DNA of 64,000 nucleotides, from the NCBI GenBank assembly GCA_963776205.1, contig CAVZLR010000001.1:558001-622000 (forward strand), written 5' to 3'. This DNA is from UBA4459 sp963776205. GTDB taxonomy: Bacteria > Bacteroidota > Bacteroidia > Bacteroidales > F082. This document shows positions 53,969 to 62,161 of the stretch, piece by piece (the stretch's first letter is position 1; the number at the start of each line of letters is the position of its first letter). The notes beneath the pieces are model-generated. The model made no database searches. It was not told where the DNA came from and worked only from the letters and a program-made list of their open reading frames with translations. Position numbers and translations under genes: made by a program.

Positions 53969-54637
53969 ATGGATAAATACGCGTTGATCGTTGCTGGAGG
54001 CAAGGGCGTCAGGATGAAATCGGATGTTCCAAAACAGTTTTTAGAAATAAATAAAAGGCCTTTGCTGATGTATACCATTGATGCCTTTTCAAATAACCAT
54101 CAAATTAAGCAAATCATTCTGGTGATTCCCAACGGTTATATTAGTTTTTGGAAAGAACTTTGTGCAAAACACAATTTTAACACCATACTCAATATCATTG
54201 AAGGTGGGCCACAACGATATCATTCGGTAAAAAGGGGGTTGTCGCTGGTCCCAAACAATGCCATTGTCGCTATACACGATGCCGTGAGGCCATTTGTATC
54301 AAAAGAGTTAATCAATAGCGGATTTAAAATTGCGGCAAAAAAAGGAAATGCGATTCCAGCAGTTGCCATTAAAGAATCAATACGGGAAGTTTCCGGTTCA
54401 TTGAGTAAAGCTGTAAATAGAAATCACTATAAACTAGTGCAAACACCCCAATTTTTTCATACATCATTAATTAAAAAAGCTTATCAACAGACTTTTACTG
54501 AACGATTTACTGATGATGCTTCGGTTATGGAAGCGTCTGGCCACCAAATTTATTTAGTTGATGGCGAACCCTCAAACATAAAAATTACCACACCGGAAGA
54601 ATTGAAGCTGGCAGAATCGATTCTTAAAACAGATTAA
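53969..54637 (+). CDS. ispD: 2-C-methyl-D-erythritol 4-phosphate cytidylyltransferase
   Basis: A 222-residue nucleotidyltransferase of the non-mevalonate isoprenoid pathway, which joins CTP to MEP. It has the N-terminal loop VAGGKGVRMKSDVPKQFLE, the conserved IHDAVRPF near 107 and TPQFFHTSLIKKAYQ near 155, followed by TDDASVMEASG and the closing KITTPEELKLAE. Length is that of stand-alone IspD. It supplies isoprenoids for quinones and for the undecaprenyl carrier recycled by UppP. Its stop is 2 bases from the stop of the convergent glycosyltransferase gene. Confidence 0.95.
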   Translation: MDKYALIVAGGKGVRMKSDVPKQFLEINKRPLLMYTIDAFSNNHQIKQIILVIPNGYISFWKELCAKHNFNTILNIIEGGPQRYHSVKRGLSLVPNNAIVAIHDAVRPFVSKELINSGFKIAAKKGNAIPAVAIKESIREVSGSLSKAVNRNHYKLVQTPQFFHTSLIKKAYQQTFTERFTDDASVMEASGHQIYLVDGEPSNIKITTPEELKLAESILKTD

Positions 54638-54639
54638 AC

Positions 54640-55782
54640 TTATCTAAGGCTACTCCTGCCTTTCCATTTATACCTGAAAAAAAAAGAAGTAATCCCTGCG
54701 AATGCTATATAAAAAGGATAAATGAATCCAAACAGAAACAGATAGAGAACCGAATTTTTTCTATTTACAAGTCCAGCGAAAAAGTGAAGAAGTGGGAAAT
54801 CGATCAAAATTTTCAGCAACACAAACAATCCAAAAATGATCAGAAACCAAGGTTTAAAAAAACCCATTAAAAAACTCAACACCAAAGATAGATTCAACAT
54901 GAATACACTGATTGAAACTAATATAGCCCACCATGATTTATATGCTGTCGCTTTGGAAGCCCATCGTTTTCTTTGAGAAATAAAGTTTTTCCAATTTTCA
55001 GGAGGAGCTGTTTTTACAATCGTTAGCTCATCTTTTATAAAATGAACCGATCTTGTCCCGAATTTACCAGCGATAGCCTGCAATAAAAAAACATCATCAC
55101 CAGAGACAAAAGACATACCGGATTGAGTTTTGATAACATCCAGATACGCTTGTCTTTCAAAAGCTAAGTTGGCACCATTTGCCATTAGCGGCAAACCTGC
55201 ACCCAACGAACCAGCACCCGATGCCACCAGACTCATAAAATCAAGCCTGAAAAATTGCTGCCAAAGGCCACCTTTCTTTTCATAAATAACCGGCCCGGCT
55301 ATTAATTTTGGTTTCTTCTCTTCAAAGTATTCAGCCATTCGTCTGAGCCATTCAGTTTCCATGAAACAATCACCATCTGTTGTTATTATCAAATCATTTT
55401 TAGCCATACCAATTCCTTCACACAAAGCAGTTTTCTTTCCCATGCCATTCGATTGAACCAGTTTTATTTCAATTTCATTATTTTCAGCTATAAATTGTTC
55501 GACTAACTTCACCGTATCATCTTCAGAGTGATCATTTACAATGATAATTTCGAATTGTTTTTTGGGAAAGTGTTGATGTCCAAGAAAATGCAATAGTCTC
55601 TTAATATTCTCCTGTTCATTACGCACCGCAACCACCACGCTTATATCAGGTAATTTACTAAATGAATTACTACTGAAGCGAGGTATCCTTACCCAGCCCA
55701 AAGTTAGAATACCAATGATGAGAATATACAGCAATGAAAAGCAAATGAGAAGCCAGAATATTGAAAGGATGAATACATGCAT
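54640..55782 (-). CDS. Membrane-bound family 2 glycosyltransferase
   Basis: A 380-residue processive-type GT2 protein. One N-terminal span (about 5-30) is followed by the GT-A domain with SVVVAVRNEQENIKRLLHFL, the donor-site TTDGDC near residue 134, the SGDD motif near 228 and QRKRWASKAT near 270, then three C-terminal spans. This arrangement resembles cell wall or poly-N-acetylglucosamine type synthases, with a Q(R/K)RW-like motif as QRKRW. The product could be a surface polysaccharide or glycolipid; the sugar cannot be told. It diverges from ruvC with a 65-base gap. Confidence 0.85.
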   Translation of the reverse strand: MHVFILSIFWLLICFSLLYILIIGILTLGWVRIPRFSSNSFSKLPDISVVVAVRNEQENIKRLLHFLGHQHFPKKQFEIIIVNDHSEDDTVKLVEQFIAENNEIEIKLVQSNGMGKKTALCEGIGMAKNDLIITTDGDCFMETEWLRRMAEYFEEKKPKLIAGPVIYEKKGGLWQQFFRLDFMSLVASGAGSLGAGLPLMANGANLAFERQAYLDVIKTQSGMSFVSGDDVFLLQAIAGKFGTRSVHFIKDELTIVKTAPPENWKNFISQRKRWASKATAYKSWWAILVSISVFMLNLSLVLSFLMGFFKPWFLIIFGLFVLLKILIDFPLLHFFAGLVNRKNSVLYLFLFGFIYPFYIAFAGITSFFFRYKWKGRSSLR

Positions 55783-55816
55783 AAAGAAATGCGAATTAAT
55801 ATCGATTTGTTTTCTG

Positions 55817-55824
55817 TAATTTTG
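55817..55824 (+). promoter_or_regulatory. -7 box (TAATTTTG) for ruvC
   Basis: TAATTTTG fits TAnnTTTG, 23 bases before the TTG start codon of ruvC. No -33 TTG at the right spacing. Confidence 0.4.
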
Positions 55825-55847
55825 TTGACATAATCAAGGCTATTTCA

Positions 55848-56399
55848 TTGAGTTCCGAACGCATCATTTTAGGCATAGATCCAGGTACCACCATCATGGG
55901 TTACGGTTTGATCCACCAGCAAGGTAACAAGATTCATCTGATTACTATGGGGATTCTCAAATTGAGTAAATACAACGATCATGCATTAAAATTAAAAAAG
56001 ATTTTTGAACGCACACTGGGCCTGATTGAAGAATACCATCCTGATGAACTAGCCATAGAAGCACCATTTTACGGAAAAAATGTTCAATCGATGCTAAAAC
56101 TGGGACGGGCACAAGGCGTAGCTATGGCGGCAGGTCTATTTAAAGAATTACCCATTTTTGAATATTCACCAAAAAAAATCAAACAATCAATTACCGGAAA
56201 TGGGAATGCTTCCAAAGAACAGGTAGCCGGAATGCTTGCTAATTTGGTTCAATTCGATAAAGAACCCGAATTTTTAGATGCTACCGATGGACTTGCTGCG
56301 GCAGTTTGTCATTACTTCCAGGGCGACCTGTCGCAAACCAAAAAAGGATACAGCAGTTGGAAAAACTTCTTAAAGGATAATCCTGACCGTAAATTGTAA
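55848..56399 (+). CDS. ruvC: Holliday junction endonuclease RuvC (TTG start)
   Basis: A 183-residue endonuclease that resolves Holliday junctions with RuvAB. The four catalytic acidic residues are visible: Asp11 in LGIDPGTT, Glu71 in AIEAPFY, and Asp144 and Asp147 in LDATDGLAAAVCHY. The only start that keeps the first catalytic strand is the TTG at 55848; the next ATG (residue 17) would remove Asp11. Length is normal for the family. The gene lies alone between the divergent glycosyltransferase and the convergent unknown gene at 56408. Confidence 0.94.
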   Translation: MSSERIILGIDPGTTIMGYGLIHQQGNKIHLITMGILKLSKYNDHALKLKKIFERTLGLIEEYHPDELAIEAPFYGKNVQSMLKLGRAQGVAMAAGLFKELPIFEYSPKKIKQSITGNGNASKEQVAGMLANLVQFDKEPEFLDATDGLAAAVCHYFQGDLSQTKKGYSSWKNFLKDNPDRKL

Positions 56400-56407
56400 T
56401 ATACGCA

Positions 56408-57298
56408 TTACTTAACTGTCAGCCCTTCCATTGTATCTTCAATTTCACCAGGTGTGCTTTTAATTTTCATAAAAGTCCCCATGCTTAGTTCAGGCCAGTA
56501 TAAAGCAATCCTGTATTTACCTGCAAGCATAGTTGCTGTTTTATCCTGAAGAATAATCTCGTAAGGCAAATTGGCAATATGTCCTTCACCCACGGTTTCC
56601 AGAAAATGGGCTTCGCCTGTTTCATCATCCCATAGACCAACGCCAAAAACCGCTATTTTTTTATTTAGAAAAACCTGCTCATATACTTTGTAGGTGTTAC
56701 CTTTCTTTTTTTCGAGGTTTTTCCGAATAATTTCCAGGCCTGCTTCAAAAGAACTGAATTCCTTCAGTTCGTCCGGATCATCAAAATAGGGCATCATCAT
56801 CATATAATGATAGTTGGGTAGATCCTTGGTTTTCACCTCTCCACCATAATTTTCGAGGGTGCCAAATTTTGTAAAGATGCTTTTAACCTTGTCAGAAACC
56901 AATACCAATAGTTCATCCTGGCCATTTAATTGCTCTCCCCAATAGGCATGAAACATATATTCAGGGTTTAATATTGTTATGGTTACTTTACCTTGATTGT
57001 AAACAAAACCCGCTTTCATTACGCTGGCCAATGGGCCGCGATCATTGAATTGCAAACTGAGACCCCTCAACTCCTGGTTGCTAAAACAAACAACAAAAAG
57101 GTTTTCATTATGCGCAGGATTATATTCACCTATCACTTCATAACCATTTGCTTTGATCGCATCTTTCACCTGCTGACTCGCTGCTGAAATAGTTGTTTCC
57201 AATTCTGCTACTTTAAAATAAGGCGATAAGGTTTCCTGGGCTCCTATTTGAAGCACAAAAAAAATGGCTGCAAATATTGCTAATAATATCTTTTTCAT
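56408..57298 (-). CDS. Unknown exported protein
   Basis: A 296-residue protein with a signal peptide (MKKILLAIFAAIFFVLQIGA, cleavage expected after Ala20). The first half reads QQVKDAIKANGYEVIGEYNP then AHNENLFVVCFSNQELRGLS, faintly like the DUF302 pattern (a ligand-binding fold that begins similarly), but I could not confirm the rest. There is one central segment with YMFHAYWGEQLNGQDELLVL and a C-terminal part with KTATMLAGKYRIALYWPELS and MGTFMKIKSTPGE. No lipobox. Function unknown. It lies downstream of queD on the same strand with a 114-base gap holding no gene. Confidence 0.65.
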   Translation of the reverse strand: MKKILLAIFAAIFFVLQIGAQETLSPYFKVAELETTISAASQQVKDAIKANGYEVIGEYNPAHNENLFVVCFSNQELRGLSLQFNDRGPLASVMKAGFVYNQGKVTITILNPEYMFHAYWGEQLNGQDELLVLVSDKVKSIFTKFGTLENYGGEVKTKDLPNYHYMMMMPYFDDPDELKEFSSFEAGLEIIRKNLEKKKGNTYKVYEQVFLNKKIAVFGVGLWDDETGEAHFLETVGEGHIANLPYEIILQDKTATMLAGKYRIALYWPELSMGTFMKIKSTPGEIEDTMEGLTVK

Positions 57299-57412
57299 TG
57301 TCTTATGATTTAATTTCTTGTAAAACTACAATGATTATATTTAGATATATAACTATGTATCTATTTTATAATGAATTAAAATAAGATAGGCTTGAAAGAC
57401 GTAAAAAAGTAA

Positions 57413-57871
57413 TTAATTATTCTCTTTAGCGAACCACTCTGCATACGATGTAACAGTTTCTCTCAGCATTAAATATTTTAGATGAACCCCTTCAGGAAGT
57501 TTAGCTTTGATGCGCATGGCAAAATCAGCTACCATTAGCTCACTGGTGGGTTGGTAATTAAGAAAGATAACCTTGTTAAATGTATTTTTTAATTCTGCTG
57601 AAATATTTGCGGGATAATTATTGTTTAAAACCAACGCATGATCAAATTCATCAATAATTGTTGCTCTCACAATTTTTTTCAGATCACCAAAATCCATCAC
57701 CATACCCAGTTTTGGATTGCTCTCATCCATAATAGGATTTCCTGACACAGTTACCTTCAGTTCATACGAATGGCCATGAATATTCTGGCATGGACCATCA
57801 TAGCCTTTGAGGGCGTGGGCCATTTCGAACTTGAATTCCTTTGTTATTCTTATCAGGGGCAGCTTTTCCAT
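57413..57871 (-). CDS. queD: 6-carboxytetrahydropterin synthase family protein (QueD)
   Basis: A 152-residue tunnelling-fold enzyme. The zinc ligands are His19 (FEMAHAL), His32 and His34 (NIHGHSYEL), and the catalytic Cys28 in GPCQN is at the place expected for the QueD/PTPS family. DEFDHALVLN is the next conserved block. QueD makes the 6-carboxy-tetrahydropterin intermediate of preQ0 for queuosine. Its C-terminal ETVTSYAEW holds the conserved Glu of the family. It is the last gene of a five-gene run on this strand, 4 bases after the endonuclease gene. Confidence 0.92.
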   Translation of the reverse strand: MEKLPLIRITKEFKFEMAHALKGYDGPCQNIHGHSYELKVTVSGNPIMDESNPKLGMVMDFGDLKKIVRATIIDEFDHALVLNNNYPANISAELKNTFNKVIFLNYQPTSELMVADFAMRIKAKLPEGVHLKYLMLRETVTSYAEWFAKENN

Positions 57872-57875
57872 TAGA

Positions 57876-58910
57876 TTAGTGTGTTGTTTTGAGAACTTTG
57901 AATTGCTTGATTATGGTATTATTTTCATCTTTAATCAGCAATAAAAATAATCCATTTCCCAGGTTAGTTGTATTGATGGATGATTTATAAGGTTGTAACT
58001 GTCCTGCTAATACTTGCTTACCTTCAAAGCTTATTATTGAATATGAGAAAGAACTATTTCCATGGTAATCAACAAAGAGCTGATTATTAACGGGATTTGG
58101 ATAACACTTGATGAACATATGATCAGAAACAGAAATACTGCTGGGATTGCCCCATATTTCTTCTGCAAATTCAGGATGGTCAATAAACGGATTCCTGTTT
58201 TCCTGGTAAGCGTATACAACATTGTTGCGGTTTCTTTCAAAATCATCCGGCAGATCTTGCTGATGCCATTCGAGTAAAACGGATAATTTACCATGCTCTG
58301 GTGCAGGAGCTGTGTTTACCTTATCTACAACTGTAAGGTCCAATTCACCATTATCACCTTCATAACGCACATCCATATAAAATATCATCCGGGCCACATC
58401 CCCTTTTACCTCATCGCGTGGTTCGAACGAGTCGCCGTCTTTAAAACAACCTGGCGCACCAGAAACCGGACTGCCTCCATTGTCGAAATCAAGGTTACCA
58501 CGCAGCGAATTCACCTGCACATCTGTTGGCCTGATATGGTGCGCATCAGTTCCCGACGGTGGATCATTACCAAAATCACCATGCGATTTGGCCCAAACGT
58601 GTTCCCGATTCCAGTCGCCTGTATTACCCCCAAACATACTCTTAGGTCTCGAAATGCCCGAATACAGTAAAATCACATTGTTAGGATTCTCAGGGTCTTC
58701 ATCTGATGCTTTCAAGATAAAATCCCTTAAATCATCATAACTCGGTTCGTCGTGGTTTTTAATAATATCGTGCAGTGCATCTTTCAGTTCGATTCCGGTC
58801 AATCCTGCTGCGTCATCGTAATAACTCGGTGGAACTTGTGCACTTGTAAATTGGAGTATTACAAGGCTGAACACCAGTGAAATAATCGTAGAATATCTTG
58901 TTTTTGTCAT
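57876..58910 (-). CDS. Secreted endonuclease I with T9SS sorting domain
   Basis: A 344-residue exported nuclease. A signal peptide (MTKTRYSTIISLVFSLVILQ then FTSA) is followed by the endonuclease I (EndA/NucM) domain: NREHVWAKSHG at 101-111 and HHIRPTD at 124-130 hold the His-Asn metal-dependent active site. The C-terminus (HMFIKCYPNPVNNQLFVDY, ending KQFKVLK) is a type A T9SS sorting domain, the tail removed on export by the system that PorZ belongs to. It would degrade DNA outside the cell. It sits between the mntP-like gene and queD with short gaps (9 and 4 bases). Confidence 0.9.
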   Translation of the reverse strand: MTKTRYSTIISLVFSLVILQFTSAQVPPSYYDDAAGLTGIELKDALHDIIKNHDEPSYDDLRDFILKASDEDPENPNNVILLYSGISRPKSMFGGNTGDWNREHVWAKSHGDFGNDPPSGTDAHHIRPTDVQVNSLRGNLDFDNGGSPVSGAPGCFKDGDSFEPRDEVKGDVARMIFYMDVRYEGDNGELDLTVVDKVNTAPAPEHGKLSVLLEWHQQDLPDDFERNRNNVVYAYQENRNPFIDHPEFAEEIWGNPSSISVSDHMFIKCYPNPVNNQLFVDYHGNSSFSYSIISFEGKQVLAGQLQPYKSSINTTNLGNGLFLLLIKDENNTIIKQFKVLKTTH

Positions 58911-58919
58911 AGGTTTATT

Positions 58920-59465
58920 TTAAAAGGCAGCAAAAATAAAGTAAAGTGATGAAACAATGATCACTATACCGCCTATTAAATATAAAAGTGAAGCGAATGT
59001 AAAATTAATTCTTTCAGGTTTGGCTACAAGGCCTCCAACAGCCATCACCAATGATACCACAAATAAAATGGCGGCCAGCCAGAGTTTGTTTACCGGAATG
59101 AAATACAGCAATAATGCTGCTAAAAAAGTGTTCATCGAGTGCGCCATTGCTGCCAGCACTTCGCCATTTTTATCTGTTATAAGAAACGTTCGTTCCCCTT
59201 TTCTGACCCTCAGCACTTCCATTATCATTCGTATGCCGATCAGAAAAAATCCTGCAAATAATATGGTTGATTTATAATCATTGAGCAGATGCATGAATTG
59301 TTCTCCTGCATAATAACCCAGTAGAAAAAAAATGGTTTGCGATAGTGATAAGATGAGTATCGAAACAATACTGTTTTTTAAATCCACTCTTGTTAAACCG
59401 AGTGCAATCGGGAATACCTGGAACGCTAAGGAAATAACGATAAGAAATGCTGCTGCAAAAAGCAT
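58920..59465 (-). CDS. MntP-like manganese efflux membrane protein
   Basis: A 181-residue protein with six hydrophobic segments, a size and pattern matching MntP. It starts MLFAAAFLIVISLAFQVFPI with ALGLTRVDLKN, then QTIFFLLGYYAGEQFMHLL, GFFLIGIRMIMEVLRVRKGE near residue 75 and LAAMAHSMNTFLAALLLYF. MntP exports Mn2+. The classical MntP Asp in the first span is not obvious here (only the loop Asp in TRVD), which leaves the assignment open. It is in a tight run of genes, 6 bases after the methionine sulfoxide reductase and 9 before the endonuclease. Confidence 0.6.
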   Translation of the reverse strand: MLFAAAFLIVISLAFQVFPIALGLTRVDLKNSIVSILILSLSQTIFFLLGYYAGEQFMHLLNDYKSTILFAGFFLIGIRMIMEVLRVRKGERTFLITDKNGEVLAAMAHSMNTFLAALLLYFIPVNKLWLAAILFVVSLVMAVGGLVAKPERINFTFASLLYLIGGIVIIVSSLYFIFAAF

Positions 59466-59471
59466 GGCTAA

Positions 59472-59945
59472 TTATGAATTTGGGTGATATACCAGTTTAG
59501 TGATCTTTTCGAGCCAGAACGCATCAATTTCGTCAAAGGAATTCAGTTCGCGGCTGTCCACATCCATCACACCGCACAACTGATTTTGTATGTCATAAAG
59601 TGGAACGACAATTTCAGATGCAGACCTTGAATCGCAGGCAATATGCCCTGGAAAGGCAGCTACATCATCAACGATTAATGTTTCTTTCTTATTAATGGCT
59701 GCCCAACACACGCCCGTATCTTTTGCCAGGTTGATACAAGCCAATGATCCCTGGTAAGGTCCCACCTGCAGTTTCCCATCCATCAACAAATAGAAACCCG
59801 TCCAGAAAAAGTAATCTATCTTATGATGCAGCACCGCAATGATGGTCGACATATTGGAGCCCGGATTGTTGCTGCTTTTTTGTATCAGTTCACGAATTTG
59901 TTTGAACAGCCTTTCGTATTTCTTGTATTTTTTTGTTTGCTCCAT
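59472..59945 (-). CDS. Free methionine-R-sulfoxide reductase (GAF domain)
   Basis: A 157-residue single GAF-domain protein. The three active-site cysteines of the fRMsr family are at Cys70 (GSLAC), Cys80 (TGVC) and Cys104 (HIACDS), with the surrounding PYQGSLACI and FPGHIACDSRSASEIVVPLY typical of the enzyme. It reduces free methionine-R-sulfoxide with thioredoxin, an oxidative stress repair step. It starts 2 bases after the tryptophanase stop, so they are probably translated from one message. Confidence 0.9.
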   Translation of the reverse strand: MEQTKKYKKYERLFKQIRELIQKSSNNPGSNMSTIIAVLHHKIDYFFWTGFYLLMDGKLQVGPYQGSLACINLAKDTGVCWAAINKKETLIVDDVAAFPGHIACDSRSASEIVVPLYDIQNQLCGVMDVDSRELNSFDEIDAFWLEKITKLVYHPNS

Positions 59946-59947
59946 AT

Positions 59948-61336
59948 TTATTTCTTCTGTTTAACCCGTTCCAGTTCTACCGTAAAGTGTCGCAATATAG
60001 GTGCTTCTTTTTTAATTTTAAAACCTCTTTTAATTTCGTGCCGGCGTTCGTACACATTGGTAAGTGCCGCTGCGATATAATCCATATGGTTGTTGGTGTA
60101 AACTCTACGTGGAATGGTCAGGCGTACAAGTTCCAGTTCGGGAAAACGGTTTTTACCTGTGTCCGGATCACGATCTGCCAGCAAGGTTCCTATTTCAACG
60201 CCCCTGATACCTCCCTCCAGATATAATTCTACTGCCAGGGTTTGCGCTACATACTCTTCCACCGGAAAATGCGGCAAAAACCGCTTCGCATCTACATAAA
60301 TGGCATGACCACCAAACGGATACTGCACCGGGATACCGTTGTCTTTTAATTGCTGGCCCAAATATGCTACCTGGTTGATCCGTGTTTCGAGGTAATTAAA
60401 ATCGGTGCCTTCGTATAATCCCTGCGCGAGGGCATTCATATCGCGACCCGACATCCCTCCGTATGAAATAAATCCTTCAAAAAGAATATTGAAGGTGCTG
60501 GCTTTCTCAAACAAGTCTTTGTCGCGCAAGCCAATAAATCCACCCATGTTCACGATCGCGTCTTTTTTACTGCTCATGGTCATACCATCAGCATAAGAAA
60601 ACATTTCACGCACTATTTCACGTATACTTTTATCGGCATAGCCTTTTTCTTTTAACTTAATGAAATAGGCGTTTTCGGCAAACCGGGCCGAATCATAAAT
60701 AACCCGAATGCCGTATTTATCTGCTACTTTACGTACCGCTATCATATTGGCCATACTAACAGGTTGCCCACCTGAAGAATTACAGGTGACAGTAACCACA
60801 ATCAACGGGATTTTTTCCTTTGGATGGCTTTTGAGAACTTTTTCAAGTTTATCGATATCAATATTGCCCTTGAAGGGATAATCCAGCGTGGTATTGAAAG
60901 CCTCGTCGATGGTACAGTCGATGGCGTGGGCCCTTCGAAATTCGATATGGCCTTTAGTGGTATCAAAATGGGTGTTCCCAGGGATGATATCCCCGTCTTT
61001 TATCAATGCTGAAAAAAGCACATTCTCGGCTGCGCGCCCCTGGTGGGTAGGTAAAAAGTATTCAAAGCCTGTAATCTCCTGGATGGCTTTTTTCATTTTA
61101 TAATACGATGAGGCTCCGGCATAGCTTTCATCTCCCAACATCATCTCCGACCATTGTTTATCGCTCATGGCACCTGTGCCCGAGTCGGTAAGCAGATCAA
61201 TATATACCTGGCTGCTTTTTAAGTTGAAAAGATTGTATCTGGCTTCTTTAATCCAGGCTTCTCTTTCCTGGCGAGAACTTCTGTGGATGTTCTCCACCAT
61301 TTTTATTTTAAACGATTCTGCAAAAGGTAAGTCCAT
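59948..61336 (-). CDS. tnaA: Tryptophanase-type beta-eliminating lyase
   Basis: A 462-residue PLP enzyme of the tryptophanase/tyrosine phenol-lyase family. The Schiff-base lysine is probably Lys258 in MTMSSKKDAIVNMGG; TDSGTGAMSDKQW near 50 and GGHAIYVDAKRF near 347 are family blocks. Tyrosine phenol-lyase has a substrate-reading Arg in its MERG motif; here the same place reads VEIG, as in tryptophanase, so the likely reaction is L-tryptophan to indole, pyruvate and ammonia. Indole may act as a signal. It leads a tight run with four downstream genes. A TTG with a near -7 (TAATTTTT) is found upstream, one base off the consensus. Confidence 0.87.
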   Translation of the reverse strand: MDLPFAESFKIKMVENIHRSSRQEREAWIKEARYNLFNLKSSQVYIDLLTDSGTGAMSDKQWSEMMLGDESYAGASSYYKMKKAIQEITGFEYFLPTHQGRAAENVLFSALIKDGDIIPGNTHFDTTKGHIEFRRAHAIDCTIDEAFNTTLDYPFKGNIDIDKLEKVLKSHPKEKIPLIVVTVTCNSSGGQPVSMANMIAVRKVADKYGIRVIYDSARFAENAYFIKLKEKGYADKSIREIVREMFSYADGMTMSSKKDAIVNMGGFIGLRDKDLFEKASTFNILFEGFISYGGMSGRDMNALAQGLYEGTDFNYLETRINQVAYLGQQLKDNGIPVQYPFGGHAIYVDAKRFLPHFPVEEYVAQTLAVELYLEGGIRGVEIGTLLADRDPDTGKNRFPELELVRLTIPRRVYTNNHMDYIAAALTNVYERRHEIKRGFKIKKEAPILRHFTVELERVKQKK

Positions 61337-61578
61337 TGTTGTTGAATTTTTTTGAATGTAAAAATTATAAGAAAATAATTGCGGACGGCAACACCGTAAT
61401 TATATAGAGAGGGGATCTCTTTTCTTTATATTCAAAAAATTCATTTCTCTATTTATGTCCAATAGAATCAACATATTGACGTGTTCAGACCTCAAAATTA
61501 TTAAAAACTTTGTAACCGGATGATAATAGAAGCGTCCTAAATACAAATTAATTTGTTAAATCTTAAAATTTTAATATT

Positions 61579-61917
61579 ATGGAAGAGATAGTTCCGGTAT
61601 TTGTAGTAGCCATTGTATTTAGTTTTGCTTACGGAATCATTCATTTATTGGTGAGGAGAAAAGAACGTATGGTGTTAATTGAGAAAGGAGCTGACGCGTC
61701 ATTGCTAGTCACCAAACCTAATTTTAATTATTACGCGTTAAAAATCGGTTTGTTATGTATTGGTGTCGCCATAGGGTTGATTATTGGCGCCACTTTGGTA
61801 GAAACTACCACATTGAATGATGAAGCAGCTTATTTTTCAATGATCTTTTTATTCGGGGGAATTGGCCTTGTTATCAGTCATTTTCTTGAAAAGAAAGAGC
61901 GTAAAGAAATGTTGTAG
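61579..61917 (+). CDS. DUF6249-type small membrane protein
   Basis: A 112-residue protein with an N-terminal span (about 5-24), a basic hinge RRKERMVLIEKGADASLL, and two further spans (55-75, 85-103) ending HFLEKKERKEML. The ERMALIEKG segment and order of spans are typical of DUF6249, a family of unknown function in Bacteroidota. Complete and alone on the plus strand. The upstream 240 bases, shared with the divergent tryptophanase gene, hold only a small hairpin (AGAGA-GGGGA-TCTCT at 61406-61420). Confidence 0.8.
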   Translation: MEEIVPVFVVAIVFSFAYGIIHLLVRRKERMVLIEKGADASLLVTKPNFNYYALKIGLLCIGVAIGLIIGATLVETTTLNDEAAYFSMIFLFGGIGLVISHFLEKKERKEML

Positions 61918-61954
61918 ATAAAAGCACCTTTAGGCAAAACAACTTTTAATTGAA

Positions 61955-62161
61955 CTAAACATAGTGCCCAAATTGATCTTTCTGATCTTTTTGGGCCCTT
62001 CTTTTTTCGGCATTTTTTACAATTTTCACCTTTTCTTTGTCAGAACATAAATACCATTTTCTGATCTCTTCGAGGCTCCGGTAACAACCCAGGCAGATAT
62101 TCTTATCATCATGCGTACAAACGTGAATACAAGGTGATTTTATATTATTGATATTACTCAT
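61955..62161 (-). CDS. DUF1289 family protein
   Basis: A 68-residue protein with a four-cysteine motif: Cys11 and Cys15 (SPCIHVC) and Cys23 and Cys26 (NICLGC), followed by YRSLEEIRKW. This is the DUF1289 pattern, thought to bind zinc or an iron-sulfur cluster, with a highly charged, lysine-rich tail. The start ATG directly abuts the udk stop, so the two are co-translated. Function unknown. Confidence 0.88.
   Translation of the reverse strand: MSNINNIKSPCIHVCTHDDKNICLGCYRSLEEIRKWYLCSDKEKVKIVKNAEKRRAQKDQKDQFGHYV

Noticed and set aside
61406..61420. AGAGA-GGGGA-TCTCT hairpin upstream of the DUF6249 gene
   Set aside because: The stem is only 5 bp. A T-rich stretch follows on the plus strand, but no plus-strand gene ends upstream of it, so I do not call it a terminator.
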